Shown: positions 6,682 through 15,980, counted from the first letter of the stretch. The stretch is 32,567 nt of DNA from an uncultured Bacteroidia bacterium (GCA_902792815.1 CADBAY010000020.1:1-32567), one strand, 5' to 3'. Numbers and translations: made by a program. Notes: a model not told the origin generated them from the sequence alone.

Positions 6682-7140
6682 ATGAAAAGATTGATTTACC
6701 TCTCGATGGCTGCGCTTCTGGCGTTTTGTGCCCTGTCTTGCAATAAAGACGACAGTGAAGTAAAACCTGGTTCTATTGCCAGGCCATATACTACCGAAGA
6801 AGCTGTAAAGGCAGTAAGCAACCTCACCTGGACCAGCAATACCGAATACGAAACCACTGATGTTGTATATGTCAGGGGCAAGATTACCAAAGTCGCTGAC
6901 TCTGGAAATTATAAGGCAAGCGGTTCATTCGGCAATGCCTCATTCTATATTGCATCTGACGAAACGCCGGCTTATGTATTATTCTGTTACAGAATTCTCT
7001 ATTTTAAGAATCAAAAATATACCGGCGGGCCTGATATCCAGGAGGGCGATACGGTGGTAGTCTGCGGCAAACTGCTGAATTACAAACAAAATACTCCTGA
7101 GACAGAAGCACTCACCTCCTATCTGTTCGCGCTGAATTAA
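6682..7140 (+). CDS. Small lipoprotein with OB-fold-like domain
   Basis: A 152-residue protein with a lipobox at ALSC (cysteine 20). The mature part contains the pattern PYTTEEAVK (36-44), then VYVRGKITKV, NASFYIAS, and GDTVVVCGKL. This is the beta-barrel layout of the OB-fold-like domains common in Bacteroidales lipoproteins, where a helix precedes a five-strand barrel. The ligand is unknown. It is a single gene convergent with the big M64 gene; the two share the palindromic TTAA as their stop codons (7137-7140), so no terminator fits between them. Its upstream region is the structured repeat zone, without a clear promoter box. Confidence 0.8.
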   Translation: MKRLIYLSMAALLAFCALSCNKDDSEVKPGSIARPYTTEEAVKAVSNLTWTSNTEYETTDVVYVRGKITKVADSGNYKASGSFGNASFYIASDETPAYVLFCYRILYFKNQKYTGGPDIQEGDTVVVCGKLLNYKQNTPETEALTSYLFALN

Positions 7141-10100
7141 CGCCGTGTATCATCCCCGGCCGGAGCCATTATGATTACCGGCGGAGCAAGGGGTATCGGG
7201 AGGGGTCCGGGAGCAAAAGCGTTGGAAGAGGCCGAGGTCTTACGGTTTCGGGCGTCGTAAGAGACAAAGTCTTCATACCGGTAAGTCCAGTCTTTGCCAT
7301 ACGCAAGTTTGTGAATTCGGTACCAGATGGCCTCCCTGGAAGGGGCGTTGTATCCGCCCGTATTATAGCGCATGATGCTGTTTTCGGTGGGGCGGTAGAC
7401 TCCTCTAGGGTAATACATGGCACCTTCGAACACTCCAAGACCGTCATATTTATACCTATCGTCCGAGAGGAAACGACTCCACTTGACAGCCGACGGATCG
7501 GAAGTAAAATCGATGTTCTTGTACCATCCCCACTTTTGAACCGACCTGACATCATCTATTTCCGACTGGGGCACTGTATCATTGTAATCATAGGTATATT
7601 CGTCGGCGAGCTTGGCAAACCCGTGGCCGCCTGCCTCATGATGAACGGATTGCGCGAGGACTTCATCCGAAGCGCCAAGTGAGAAGTATGCATGCGCCGG
7701 GCCATTACTCCAGTCGCCAGGCATAGAAGAAGTAACATACATATAACAAGTGCCTGCGTATTGTGGGGAGTTCATAGCAATGATTACCAAGGCGTTATCA
7801 ATACGGTCTTCCGGTAAGGCCTTCTTGGCATAGGCTTCACATAAACCATCATCTCCTCCCACTTTGGTCCCTTCTCCAAACCAGGTCTTGAGGGCAGAGC
7901 CGGATGAAGAAGAGTAGCCGTCGTAAGGAGACACGACATTTACCTGGTAAACATTGAATAGATGACGGTAGCTCTTATATGGTTCAACATCAAAGAACGC
8001 GTCGGTGATCTTCTGCATAAGCCGGTCGTACGAACCGTTGTCAAACTGATATTTGCTGAAGGCATCACCCATTACAACTATATCGATACCGTTGCCCTCG
8101 GAGGCTTTTTGCAGTACCGTTACTTTTCCGTCGCGCGGGTCAGAAGAAATATTTTGAGGGGTATAAGCTTTCATGTACGGCGCGAGGAAGGAGAGTGATG
8201 CTTCCCGCTTGTACTTTTCCAGCGACTCCTCCGGCACATAAACTGTTAATCCGGAAGGGAATATGGCGCCAGAAGAACTTCCGCAGGCAGGAGGATCCAC
8301 GCCCCGGAAGAAGATTTCTTTTAGATTATCCATACTCCCGAAGCAATAGTAACCTAATGAGAGCAGGGAGGCGGGGAGAGTAAGAGACTCCAGTGCATCA
8401 GCAGAATAAAAAGCAAAGTCGCAGATGCTTTTCAGGTTGTCGTTAAAAGTAATCTTCTTGACAGGGAAATCTATCCAAAGATTGAAAGCTGTGGCCTCGG
8501 GAGGAGAAGTGTATTCTTCGATTCCGGGGGTAACGGCCACCACAGATCCGTCTATGACCAGCGAATGTGCGTCAGCCGAAGCGCCTTTGCCATAAAAGTA
8601 GCACAGGTTTTCAACTTCCACAAATGCCGACTCGAAAACGCTGTTCAAGGAAGACGGGAACGTAATACTCTTCAAGTCAGGCTTTCTGCTGAATACATAG
8701 CTCTCGATGGCGGTAACGCCTTCCGGCATAACGTAGTCGGTAATACCGGCCCCAGCAAAATCGGTTACATGTCCATCGTTGAACATAAGCAGCTTGCCGT
8801 TGTCGTAGATTTGCGGACACGGCCCGCGGAACTGTTTAAGGTTGGGGCAATGCGAAAACGTTCCCTGCCAGGTGATGCTGAATGTAGAAGGAAGATAAAT
8901 GTATTCCAGATTCGGCAAACCGGAGAAATTGTCGCTGGCAATACTGATAAGCCCTTCGGGGAAAACAAGCTCCTTAAGTCGCGGAGCAACGCTGTCGTCC
9001 AGCCTGAAGCTGGTTGCAGCAATAGAGTAAACACCCTCCGGAATTACAATTCTGGAGCCGATGTTACCTATATAGGCAACAATCTCATCATTCAGTACTA
9101 TAGCGTTGCCGTGGTCGAAAGTATGGGGCCCGGTAAACTCTGAAAGATTAGGACAATAGGCGAACGCACCCCTGTCGACAGTTTTAAGATTATCCGGCAC
9201 CTTGAATGACTGCAACGAGCTGTGTGCGAAGGCCTCTTTTCCGATTATTTCGATGGATGACGGAACAATAACTTCTGTAACGGGTTGACTATCGAAAGCT
9301 TTCTCCGGAATCTCTTTTATCCCTTCGCGGAAGACCAGTTCGCCGCGACCGTCTTTGTATGTATGGGATACTATGGGGGAAGCAAAAGCATATGTGGGTA
9401 TATCGATCGGCTGCCCGTTTTCTGTTTTATACCATATTGTATTGTCCGGCAGATCTGTCGGGTCGATTTGGGCTCCGCTGCACTCGAAAGCCGGAATGGC
9501 GCGCAGCTCGGAACGCTTGAACACCAGGTCTGTATCGGTAGAGCGTATGACGGTTCCTTCCGACGTCTTGATCTTGAGGGTTATGCCTCTTTTGTAGGTA
9601 CCGGGAGGGACAACTATGTAAAAGTCGGTGGCTGTTTGTTCTGAGAGCTTAACTCCGGGCACTACAAGCTGCACTTTCGGCGAGCCGCCGCCCTCCATTA
9701 CAAGCGCGGGAGCTTCCGGATTCGCGGTGCTCAAAGAGGCTTGTCCGCTGACCGCCATACCCTCGTCGTTTGCAATGAAGGTAATGCTCTGTACCGAGTA
9801 TCTGCCAGTCATCGACACTTTAAGCACCGCACATAAATTCTTAAAATATAAAGAGTTGCTTGAACTCACGGCGAGCATAGGGAATGCTCCCTCGCCAAAC
9901 GTCCCCTGCTTGTAATTCTGCACGGCAGGAAGCGTGAGAGAAACCGAGCCTTCATTATGCTTCCCTCCGTTCTCAAAAGGATATAGGGCAATATACCTTC
10001 TGCCGGAAACTGGACCGGCAAAGGTGGCCTTACGGCTGTTTTGGCCTGACTTGAGCGCAAAACGGGCGGGATCGCTTGAATTGTCGGAATAAACGGCAAT

Positions 10101-10298
10101 GAGTTCGTCCCCCGACCAGCAGGGATAGTATATGCCCTCGTCGGGACCGGTAAGATGAGTCTTGGTAAGTTCTCCGCCCTCAAGAATGGCGGTCAGGATG
10201 CTCTCGCCTCCGGGATCGTAACCCTCGGAAGGAAGTGCCACACAGGCAGAGACTGCCGGCAGCAGGCAGAGGAAGCAAAATTTGGCAAGAGTTTTCAT
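7137..10298 (-). CDS. M64 (IgA-protease-like) metallopeptidase lipoprotein with leucine-rich repeats
   Basis: A 1053-residue surface lipoprotein with a lipobox around AVSAC (residue 19). Three modules follow. Residues about 30-280 resemble a fimbrillin-like domain. Residues about 310-690 are BspA/LRR_5 repeats (units such as IPEKAF, VIVPSSIEIIGKEAF, ITFPSSLNSVFESAF). Residues about 725-1010 are an M64 peptidase with zinc ligands H887 and H892, catalytic E888 and D899, in HEAGGHGFAKLADEY, and a conserved ENSIMRYN segment near 970. M64 members cleave immunoglobulin A or other host proteins, but the substrate here is unknown. It is the last gene of the pheS-peptidase operon, 11 bases after the BACON gene. 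The C-tail is proline-rich. Confidence 0.88.
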   Translation of the reverse strand: MKTLAKFCFLCLLPAVSACVALPSEGYDPGGESILTAILEGGELTKTHLTGPDEGIYYPCWSGDELIAVYSDNSSDPARFALKSGQNSRKATFAGPVSGRRYIALYPFENGGKHNEGSVSLTLPAVQNYKQGTFGEGAFPMLAVSSSNSLYFKNLCAVLKVSMTGRYSVQSITFIANDEGMAVSGQASLSTANPEAPALVMEGGGSPKVQLVVPGVKLSEQTATDFYIVVPPGTYKRGITLKIKTSEGTVIRSTDTDLVFKRSELRAIPAFECSGAQIDPTDLPDNTIWYKTENGQPIDIPTYAFASPIVSHTYKDGRGELVFREGIKEIPEKAFDSQPVTEVIVPSSIEIIGKEAFAHSSLQSFKVPDNLKTVDRGAFAYCPNLSEFTGPHTFDHGNAIVLNDEIVAYIGNIGSRIVIPEGVYSIAATSFRLDDSVAPRLKELVFPEGLISIASDNFSGLPNLEYIYLPSTFSITWQGTFSHCPNLKQFRGPCPQIYDNGKLLMFNDGHVTDFAGAGITDYVMPEGVTAIESYVFSRKPDLKSITFPSSLNSVFESAFVEVENLCYFYGKGASADAHSLVIDGSVVAVTPGIEEYTSPPEATAFNLWIDFPVKKITFNDNLKSICDFAFYSADALESLTLPASLLSLGYYCFGSMDNLKEIFFRGVDPPACGSSSGAIFPSGLTVYVPEESLEKYKREASLSFLAPYMKAYTPQNISSDPRDGKVTVLQKASEGNGIDIVVMGDAFSKYQFDNGSYDRLMQKITDAFFDVEPYKSYRHLFNVYQVNVVSPYDGYSSSSGSALKTWFGEGTKVGGDDGLCEAYAKKALPEDRIDNALVIIAMNSPQYAGTCYMYVTSSMPGDWSNGPAHAYFSLGASDEVLAQSVHHEAGGHGFAKLADEYTYDYNDTVPQSEIDDVRSVQKWGWYKNIDFTSDPSAVKWSRFLSDDRYKYDGLGVFEGAMYYPRGVYRPTENSIMRYNTGGYNAPSREAIWYRIHKLAYGKDWTYRYEDFVSYDARNRKTSASSNAFAPGPLPIPLAPPVIIMAPAGDDTRR

Positions 10299-10309
10299 GT
10301 CGGCGGGGT

Positions 10310-12316
10310 TTACAGATTGATATCATTCCCCGTTTTTACGCCTTCTGTCCCTTCTCCCTGAACCGTGTCCGCCATCATAAGGTTAAGTATCTGCCCTATC
10401 GGTACGGTAACGCAGTTGTCGACGTAGTAATTCCCGTAATTCTCGCTTTGATTAACATTGCCCGGACTAAACGTGCTCTGTACATACACCAGGATCTTCA
10501 TCTTTTCAAGCTTATAGCTGGATGGGATATTCTTTACGGTATATGAGAAGTCCTTGAAACTGAAGTCCTTTGTGATGTTGAAAGCTTCACCGGTACTTTT
10601 GGTTACAGCAATCCTCGCCACGTCGTTGTGGACGGTGAAACCGCTCTCGGTGCCTATTTGGGCATTAAAAATACCATCTTCCAGCAAAAACACGCTAATC
10701 ATATAATCCCCCGCCTTTTTAGCATAAACTGTAAGATCGATCGTCAAATCTCTCCCGGAGAGGGTGGAATTGAGCGATATTCCGGTCTGGGTGCTATAAA
10801 GTTGCTCGGTTTGCTTGGCTGCGGCAATAATATTTCCCGCGACCTCTGGCACTTGAGTATTATAGACTTTAATGCGTCCGTCAACTATTCCGGTGGGAAA
10901 ACCGTTCACTCTGTACAGGCTTTGTAGTAAAGATCCGTCGCCGAACTCCAGGTCGCTTCCACCTCCGTGAAGGGCAACGTGAATAAGTTTGTTAGGATAT
11001 TGTTCCTGGGCGATAAGTACAGCACGCTGCATCATGGGGCAAAAGGTGCACCATGTGGCGGTAAATCGCATAATCAGCGACTGATGATAGAAGGCCTTGC
11101 CCCAATCGACCGCAATTTCGCGGGCTTTCTGGGTAACCGTTACCATAAGGCTCCCGCCCTCACTGTTGCTGAAGACTATATTCCCAGTCCTTGCCTCTTC
11201 CGAGTTGTTTGGACGGGCGCTGAAACTATGTGTTTTTGTCGGCGCCTTGGTAGGTGCCGAGCTTACCGAGATCCAGTTCGGGAGAGACTTTATTTCATAA
11301 TCGAATGATGAAGTTACCTGAACTTCAAAACCGCCGCCGGTATAGTCCAGTTCCACCTTGTCGGGCGTGAGGGAGAATACCAGGACGGGCTTTTGCTTGA
11401 CGGTTACGGTCTCGCTGAGGCCCAGGGCTTTGTTCGAAAAAACTATCTTTCCCTCGCGGGGCTCGTCTTTGGGGTTTAGCGCTGCAATAAAAGTATGGTC
11501 GGAATCGGAGAGGGTGGCTTTGGTGCCGGCGGAGCTTATCCACGAAGCCCCTTCGGTAATAGCGACATCATATTCGACATTGCTTCTGACGCTTACTGTA
11601 AAGCTTCCGCCGCCCTGATCGACCACAATATCTTTTTGTGGAACGATTATGCATTCAGAAATCCCTTTCTGGATTACTTTCACGGTTTTTTCTCCCAGTT
11701 CGCTGGAGAACGTAACGCTTCCTTCCCTGGGCGTTGATTCAGGGTTCAGGAGCACCTCGAAGCCGACTTCATCTTTTTCGGGGCCCTTTGTGGTCAGCGG
11801 AATAATCCACCCGGCGGCATCTTTAGATACGCTCACACTGTAGCTGCAAGTGTGTGAGACCGTAACCATGAGAGTGCCGCCTTCGGCAGGAATATCAACC
11901 GAAGACTGGTCGAGAGAAAACTCTTCTTTTTCGGACTGCTTGACTATAATCGTGGCGCCTTTGCCGTCGCAGAACAGCGAAACCACACATTTCCGCTCTT
12001 CATACTTTTCGTTGGGCTGGGCGTTGATGATGATGAGTTTGTCTGCCGCCGACCCGCTCTCGGGCGAAAGCGTGCACCAATCGGAGTTCTTGTCGGCAAG
12101 GCGGGCGACCCACTCTCCGGACGCGCTGAACGACACGTCGGCGCTTCCTCCCCGCCCGGGCAGGACAACGGTCATTACTGTAGAAGACTGGTAGTCGAAA
12201 CTCACCAAGCCGGAGGGCGTTACTTGATCGAACAGCAGCCCTTGCTTGGAAAGATTGCACCCTGCAGGCAGCAGCAATACCGCCAGGAGGAATATTTTCC
12301 GGAAAAGTTTAAACAT
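10310..12316 (-). CDS. BACON-repeat lipoprotein with Omp28/thioredoxin-like domain
   Basis: A 668-residue protein. I start at the ATG at 12316 because it gives a proper type II signal (MFKLFRK, lipobox PAGC, cysteine 20); an upstream ATG at 12337 would add seven residues and overlap the M64 gene. Four BACON beta-sandwich repeats follow (about 40-128, 133-218, 222-309, 313-397), each ending like TVTVKQK. Residues about 402-560 form a thioredoxin-like module with WCTFC (C423, C426), and the rest is Omp28-like. BACON domains are thought to bind glycans, mucin or proteins, and the CxxC suggests thiol-disulfide chemistry. It is sandwiched between two M64 genes with 5- and 11-base gaps. Confidence 0.88.
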   Translation of the reverse strand: MFKLFRKIFLLAVLLLPAGCNLSKQGLLFDQVTPSGLVSFDYQSSTVMTVVLPGRGGSADVSFSASGEWVARLADKNSDWCTLSPESGSAADKLIIINAQPNEKYEERKCVVSLFCDGKGATIIVKQSEKEEFSLDQSSVDIPAEGGTLMVTVSHTCSYSVSVSKDAAGWIIPLTTKGPEKDEVGFEVLLNPESTPREGSVTFSSELGEKTVKVIQKGISECIIVPQKDIVVDQGGGSFTVSVRSNVEYDVAITEGASWISSAGTKATLSDSDHTFIAALNPKDEPREGKIVFSNKALGLSETVTVKQKPVLVFSLTPDKVELDYTGGGFEVQVTSSFDYEIKSLPNWISVSSAPTKAPTKTHSFSARPNNSEEARTGNIVFSNSEGGSLMVTVTQKAREIAVDWGKAFYHQSLIMRFTATWCTFCPMMQRAVLIAQEQYPNKLIHVALHGGGSDLEFGDGSLLQSLYRVNGFPTGIVDGRIKVYNTQVPEVAGNIIAAAKQTEQLYSTQTGISLNSTLSGRDLTIDLTVYAKKAGDYMISVFLLEDGIFNAQIGTESGFTVHNDVARIAVTKSTGEAFNITKDFSFKDFSYTVKNIPSSYKLEKMKILVYVQSTFSPGNVNQSENYGNYYVDNCVTVPIGQILNLMMADTVQGEGTEGVKTGNDINL

Positions 12317-12321
12317 AACTA

Positions 12322-14367
12322 TTACATGGGACGGCAATCCGGCTGGGGAATGCCGTAGGCGTTTTTATCTATTTGCTCAGGCGGAGCGAGCGGACCGCAC
12401 TCGGCGCAAGCTTCGCTCTTCCAGCCGTCGGGCTCCGGAGCGCCGGCCCCGCCGGAATCGCGCACAGGGTCCAGGGTAACGTCGAGGTTGAAGAAGTCGG
12501 ACAGGCTGAAGCTCTCTCCGGCCAGACTCATTATCCTTTTGACTATCAACTCTCTCTGCCAGGTGGAGAAGTACTGGCGGTTGTCGATCATGCAACTTAT
12601 CTTCTCGCTGCGCCAGCGGTTCATAATCATCTCGTCGCCTCCCTGGAAACGGCCGATTCGCGAGTAGCGGGCGTCGCGTGCAATCAGGGCGTCCCGGTTG
12701 TTCAGCAGGTCGGCTTGCCAGGGCACATTGTCGTAGGTGCCGGAAATGTTGAGGCGTACTGGCAGCGCCCAGTCTTGCCCCGTGATTTGAGTCCCGGTCG
12801 AATAAGTGGTGCCGTTCCAGTATTCGTCGCCAAGGCGGCCGAAGCCGTGGCCGCAGAACTCGTGCAGGAAGGTATTGCGCCAATCTCCTTTGCAACGGCC
12901 GACCTCGGCGTATTCTGCCTGGGTAGTGTAGTGTGCGCCCGACTGATCAACGTCGTTATCCGCCACAATCTTTGGGAACGACCACGAAATGGCGCGGCCG
13001 TCGTATGTGTAAGGAGCGTGCGCAACGCATCGTCCGCTTGAAGTGAAATGGCACCTTCCGCCATCGCGGTTATCGTTGATAATCATTCCCACAGGCACTT
13101 CGTCAATAGTGAGCAGGCCGCTCTGGATCTCCGGGCAGCGGGCGCTTACGAAGCCCCAGACTTTATCAAAGTCGGATTCCATATCCCCATAGGAACTTGC
13201 GCCCCAGCGGGCTCCGAAATAAGTGTCCTTCTTGGTGGTTATGGTACCGCTGCCGTTGGTGATGGATGCCCCGGACTCGTTGGAGACGGCCTTCATAATG
13301 TACACGTTGAAGTAATCTTTGTACGTCTTGAAGGGTTCCGTGCTGAACATAAAGTCCACGGCGGCCTTGGCAAGGGATACGAACTTATCCTGCTCGGTGG
13401 CCGTAAAGCCTTCCGCCACTACCGCAATTGTCACAGGCCGCGAGCCCCTGTTGCTCTCCATATACTTTATGACGTTGGGGTCGGGAGCTCCGAAACTTCC
13501 ATTCAGAGTTACGGTTCCGATATCGGTAATCCGCGCCCGGCGCAAAGGAAGCACTTTGTTGGAGTAGAGGGCGATGATACGGTCCGAAGCGTCAAAAAAC
13601 AGCAGCGAAAAGCCGTCGGAGGTGCAGGGGAGAGTGGCAAAATAATAATCCTCTCCGCTCTCGAAGTTTCCTTCGAGGGTGATGCCGTTAAGCTGTCCGT
13701 ATTCCAGAGGGAGATACCAGCGGCGGGTATTGTAGGAAACCTCGCCGTTGTCAAGCAGATGTATTAAGCAGTCTCCTGAAATCGTGGCATTGGCAACGAG
13801 CTTAACCTTTTTCACCTGGTTGGCGGCGCTCCCGCCCAGGCGGAACCGCAGCAGGGCAAGGGCGTGTTTGAACTTGATATCCGGCGCCATGCTGTCACCG
13901 ACTCTGGCATAGGATCGTATGAGTCCTCGCTCCACGCCGCCCTTGACTGCGGTCTGCACCGGCGGCACCACAAGCCCGAAGGTATAGCCCCCGGTGGTGC
14001 TGTAGGAGTAGCCCTTCATCTTGTCGGCCGGGTAAACGGCTGCATATTTGGAGTTGCTCACCGGATTCCAGGCGTGGCAGGAGAATTCACCCACGGCCAC
14101 CCCGTCGTCGGTAGTGGAAAAAGTGGCGGAAGAATATGAATTTTCGCCTCTTGCCGCCAGCACCCGAATCTCGTCGCCGCTGTTCCACACCACGTCGGCC
14201 CGGGTTTGGGCGCTGTTCATTTCAAGCGATGTGCGGGTGTCTTCGGCCTCGAATCCGGCCCGTATAACCAAAGTTTGGTACTCTTTAGGAGCCGCCTGCT
14301 CGAGTTCTTTTGTGCAGGAGGCCATTGCTGCAACGGCCAGGACTGCTAAAAACAAACACTTCTTCAT
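12322..14367 (-). CDS. M64 (IgA-protease-like) metallopeptidase lipoprotein
   Basis: A 681-residue lipoprotein (lipobox MASC, cysteine 18). Residues about 30-290 form a fimbrillin-like N-terminal domain, and residues about 295-640 the M64 peptidase. The metal site is HEFCGHGFGRLGDEY: H502, E503, H507 and D514. As in the larger paralogue in this operon, the spacing is HExxxH rather than the HExGH I expect for M64. The C-terminal 60 residues are rich in acidic, proline and cysteine residues. It starts 5 bases after the 41-codon small ORF and is co-transcribed with pheS upstream. It shares the fimbrillin-plus-M64 layout with the 1053-residue protein but has no leucine-rich repeats. Confidence 0.88.
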   Translation of the reverse strand: MKKCLFLAVLAVAAMASCTKELEQAAPKEYQTLVIRAGFEAEDTRTSLEMNSAQTRADVVWNSGDEIRVLAARGENSYSSATFSTTDDGVAVGEFSCHAWNPVSNSKYAAVYPADKMKGYSYSTTGGYTFGLVVPPVQTAVKGGVERGLIRSYARVGDSMAPDIKFKHALALLRFRLGGSAANQVKKVKLVANATISGDCLIHLLDNGEVSYNTRRWYLPLEYGQLNGITLEGNFESGEDYYFATLPCTSDGFSLLFFDASDRIIALYSNKVLPLRRARITDIGTVTLNGSFGAPDPNVIKYMESNRGSRPVTIAVVAEGFTATEQDKFVSLAKAAVDFMFSTEPFKTYKDYFNVYIMKAVSNESGASITNGSGTITTKKDTYFGARWGASSYGDMESDFDKVWGFVSARCPEIQSGLLTIDEVPVGMIINDNRDGGRCHFTSSGRCVAHAPYTYDGRAISWSFPKIVADNDVDQSGAHYTTQAEYAEVGRCKGDWRNTFLHEFCGHGFGRLGDEYWNGTTYSTGTQITGQDWALPVRLNISGTYDNVPWQADLLNNRDALIARDARYSRIGRFQGGDEMIMNRWRSEKISCMIDNRQYFSTWQRELIVKRIMSLAGESFSLSDFFNLDVTLDPVRDSGGAGAPEPDGWKSEACAECGPLAPPEQIDKNAYGIPQPDCRPM

Positions 14368-14372
14368 GGCGG

Positions 14373-14498
14373 CTACGGAGCGGTAAAATCAGGATCGAAA
14401 GGATCTATTTCGTAGCCCTCATTGCTGGCAACCAGCAGAGAATAAGCTTCGAGCATCTGCTCCTCGGCCAAGTCCGGCGGGCAATATTTTAAGGCCAT
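14373..14498 (-). CDS. 41-residue acidic small protein between pheS and the M64 gene
   Basis: An ATG at 14498, one base after the pheS stop, opens a 41-codon frame ending in TAG at 14375-14373, five bases before the M64 ATG. The peptide begins MALKYCPPDLAEEQMLEAYS and ends with DPFDPDFTAP. It has nine acidic residues, a single lysine, no signal peptide and no membrane segment. Every gap in this operon is 1-11 bases, and this ORF exactly fills what would otherwise be the only hole, which argues that it is translated. The function is unknown; a coupling peptide or small partner of a neighbour are possibilities. No family is recognised. Confidence 0.6.
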   Translation of the reverse strand: MALKYCPPDLAEEQMLEAYSLLVASNEGYEIDPFDPDFTAP

Positions 14499-14499
14499 A

Positions 14500-15537
14500 T
14501 TACACTTCGGGAGCTGCTGCGAACTCGCGCAGGAATCGCATGTCGTTCTCGAAGTAATGGCGCAGGTCGTTGACCCGCCACTTAAGCATAGCTATGCGCT
14601 CGAGGCCCATACCGAAGGCGAAGCCGCTGTAGCGCTTGGAGTCGATACCGCTGGCTTCCAGCACGTTAGGGTCAACCATACCGCAGCCCAAAATCTCCAG
14701 CCAGCCGGTACCCTTGCAGATGTTGCATCCCTTTCCGTGGCAGATGTTGCAGCTTACGTCCACCTCGGCCGACGGCTCGGTGAAGGGGAAGTAGCTGGGA
14801 CGCATGCGTATCTGGGTGTCGGGACCGAACATCTCGCGGGCGAAAAGCAGTATGGCCTGCTTGAGGTCAGCGAAGCTCACGTTCTCGTCGATATAGAGTC
14901 CTTCTACCTGATGGAAAATGCAGTGGGCCCGGGCGCTGATGGCCTCGTTGCGGAATACCCTGCCGGGGCAGATGACGCGGATGGGCACGGGCATTTTCTC
15001 CATTGTGCGCACCTGTACGCTTGAAGTGTGGGTGCGGAGAAGCAGCGGGTTGATGTGCCCGGTGGACACGAAGAATGTGTCCTGCATGTCGCGTGCGGGG
15101 TGGTTAGGCGGGAAGTTGAGAGCCTCGAACACGTGGTAGTCGTCTTCAATCTCTGGCCCTTCGGCCACGTCGTATCCGAACTTGCGGAAAATATCGACAA
15201 TCTCTTGGCGCACAATGCTTACGGGGTGACGGCTGCCCAGTTCGTACGGATCTCCGGGCATTGAAAAATCGATTTTAGGTCCGTCGGAAGAACCCTCGTC
15301 GGCTGCTTTGCCCTTGAACTCCTCAATGCGGGCCTGGGCCTTCTGCTTGAGCTCGTTGAGGATACGTCCGAAGATGGCTTTCTGGTCCCTGTCTACGGTG
15401 CGGAACTCCTCGAAGAGCGCCGTAATTTCACCTTTTTTACCGAGGAAGCGCACACGTGCCTCTTCCACTTCTTTGAGAGTCTTGCACTCCAGAGCGTCAA
15501 GCGACGCTGCAATGCGGTCGATATCTTGCTGTTTCAT
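14500..15537 (-). CDS. pheS: Phenylalanine--tRNA ligase alpha subunit
   Basis: A 345-residue class II synthetase subunit that, with PheT, charges tRNA-Phe in the cytoplasm. Residues 1-85 form the tRNA-binding coiled coil. The catalytic core shows motif 2-like FRNEAISARAHCIFHQVEG and motif 3-like GFAFGMGLERIAMLKW. Around 265-283 it has CNICHGKGCNICKGTG, a cysteine knuckle as seen in many Bacteroidetes PheS proteins. Full length for the family. It starts 2 bases after the upstream periplasmic gene and is followed 1 base later by the small ORF, so a housekeeping gene heads a secreted-peptidase operon. pheT is not in the window. Confidence 0.97.
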   Translation of the reverse strand: MKQQDIDRIAASLDALECKTLKEVEEARVRFLGKKGEITALFEEFRTVDRDQKAIFGRILNELKQKAQARIEEFKGKAADEGSSDGPKIDFSMPGDPYELGSRHPVSIVRQEIVDIFRKFGYDVAEGPEIEDDYHVFEALNFPPNHPARDMQDTFFVSTGHINPLLLRTHTSSVQVRTMEKMPVPIRVICPGRVFRNEAISARAHCIFHQVEGLYIDENVSFADLKQAILLFAREMFGPDTQIRMRPSYFPFTEPSAEVDVSCNICHGKGCNICKGTGWLEILGCGMVDPNVLEASGIDSKRYSGFAFGMGLERIAMLKWRVNDLRHYFENDMRFLREFAAAPEV

Positions 15538-15539
15538 AA

Positions 15540-15944
15540 TTACTTGTTCTTTTTGGCTGCTCGCTTTTCGCGCGCTTTCTTGTCGCGGGCGGCTCCCGCT
15601 TTAAGGTATTTGTTCCACTGCTCCTCGCTGAGAATCTTGTGGACCGACTGGTAGATTTGTTCCATCCACTTGTCCTGCACGGCGTAAAAGAGGTCCGAAT
15701 TGGACACTTTTGCGGCGGACATATCACCGAACTCGTCCTGCATGCACTTGTAGTCGTGGGTCAGGATGCTGTCGAGATAGAACACCTGGGCGTCATCCAG
15801 CTCCAGCATCTCGGTCAGGCGGGTTACCTGATTTTCTATGGCCTCGTAGAACTCTTTTTCCTGTTGCTCCGGGGTCTTGTTCTCCTGCGCCAGAGCGGTT
15901 ATGCCCGCCGCGCACAAGAGCAAAGTGACTAATATCTTTTTCAT
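15540..15944 (-). CDS. Small periplasmic Spy/LTXXQ-like protein
   Basis: A 134-residue protein with a type I signal peptide (MKKILVTLLL...ALAQ). The mature part is helical and charged, with LELDDAQVFYLDSIL and ILSEEQWNKYLKAG, two half-repeats that resemble Spy/CpxP-type periplasmic chaperones. A lysine/arginine-rich tail closes it. An upstream TTG is also in frame, but it lies inside the promoter box, so the ATG at 15944 is the start. It heads the pheS operon; the gap to pheS is 2 bases. The role is inferred only from the fold pattern. Confidence 0.75.
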   Translation of the reverse strand: MKKILVTLLLCAAGITALAQENKTPEQQEKEFYEAIENQVTRLTEMLELDDAQVFYLDSILTHDYKCMQDEFGDMSAAKVSNSDLFYAVQDKWMEQIYQSVHKILSEEQWNKYLKAGAARDKKAREKRAAKKNK

Positions 15945-15950
15945 AAACTG

Positions 15951-15980
15951 CAAAGTTAATAAAAAACCCTTGAACGCAAA
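15951..15980 (-). promoter_or_regulatory. Promoter of the pheS-M64 operon (TTTG-18-TAACTTTG)
   Basis: On the minus strand, -33 TTTG (15980-15977) and -7 TAACTTTG (15958-15951) are 18 bp apart. Only 6 bases separate the box from the ATG at 15944, so the mRNA should be leaderless or nearly so. Confidence 0.7.

Noticed and set aside
14500-15537. T-box or leader-peptide control of pheS
   Set aside because: pheS is internal to an operon whose leader is almost absent; no phenylalanine-rich leader or T-box-like sequence is seen.
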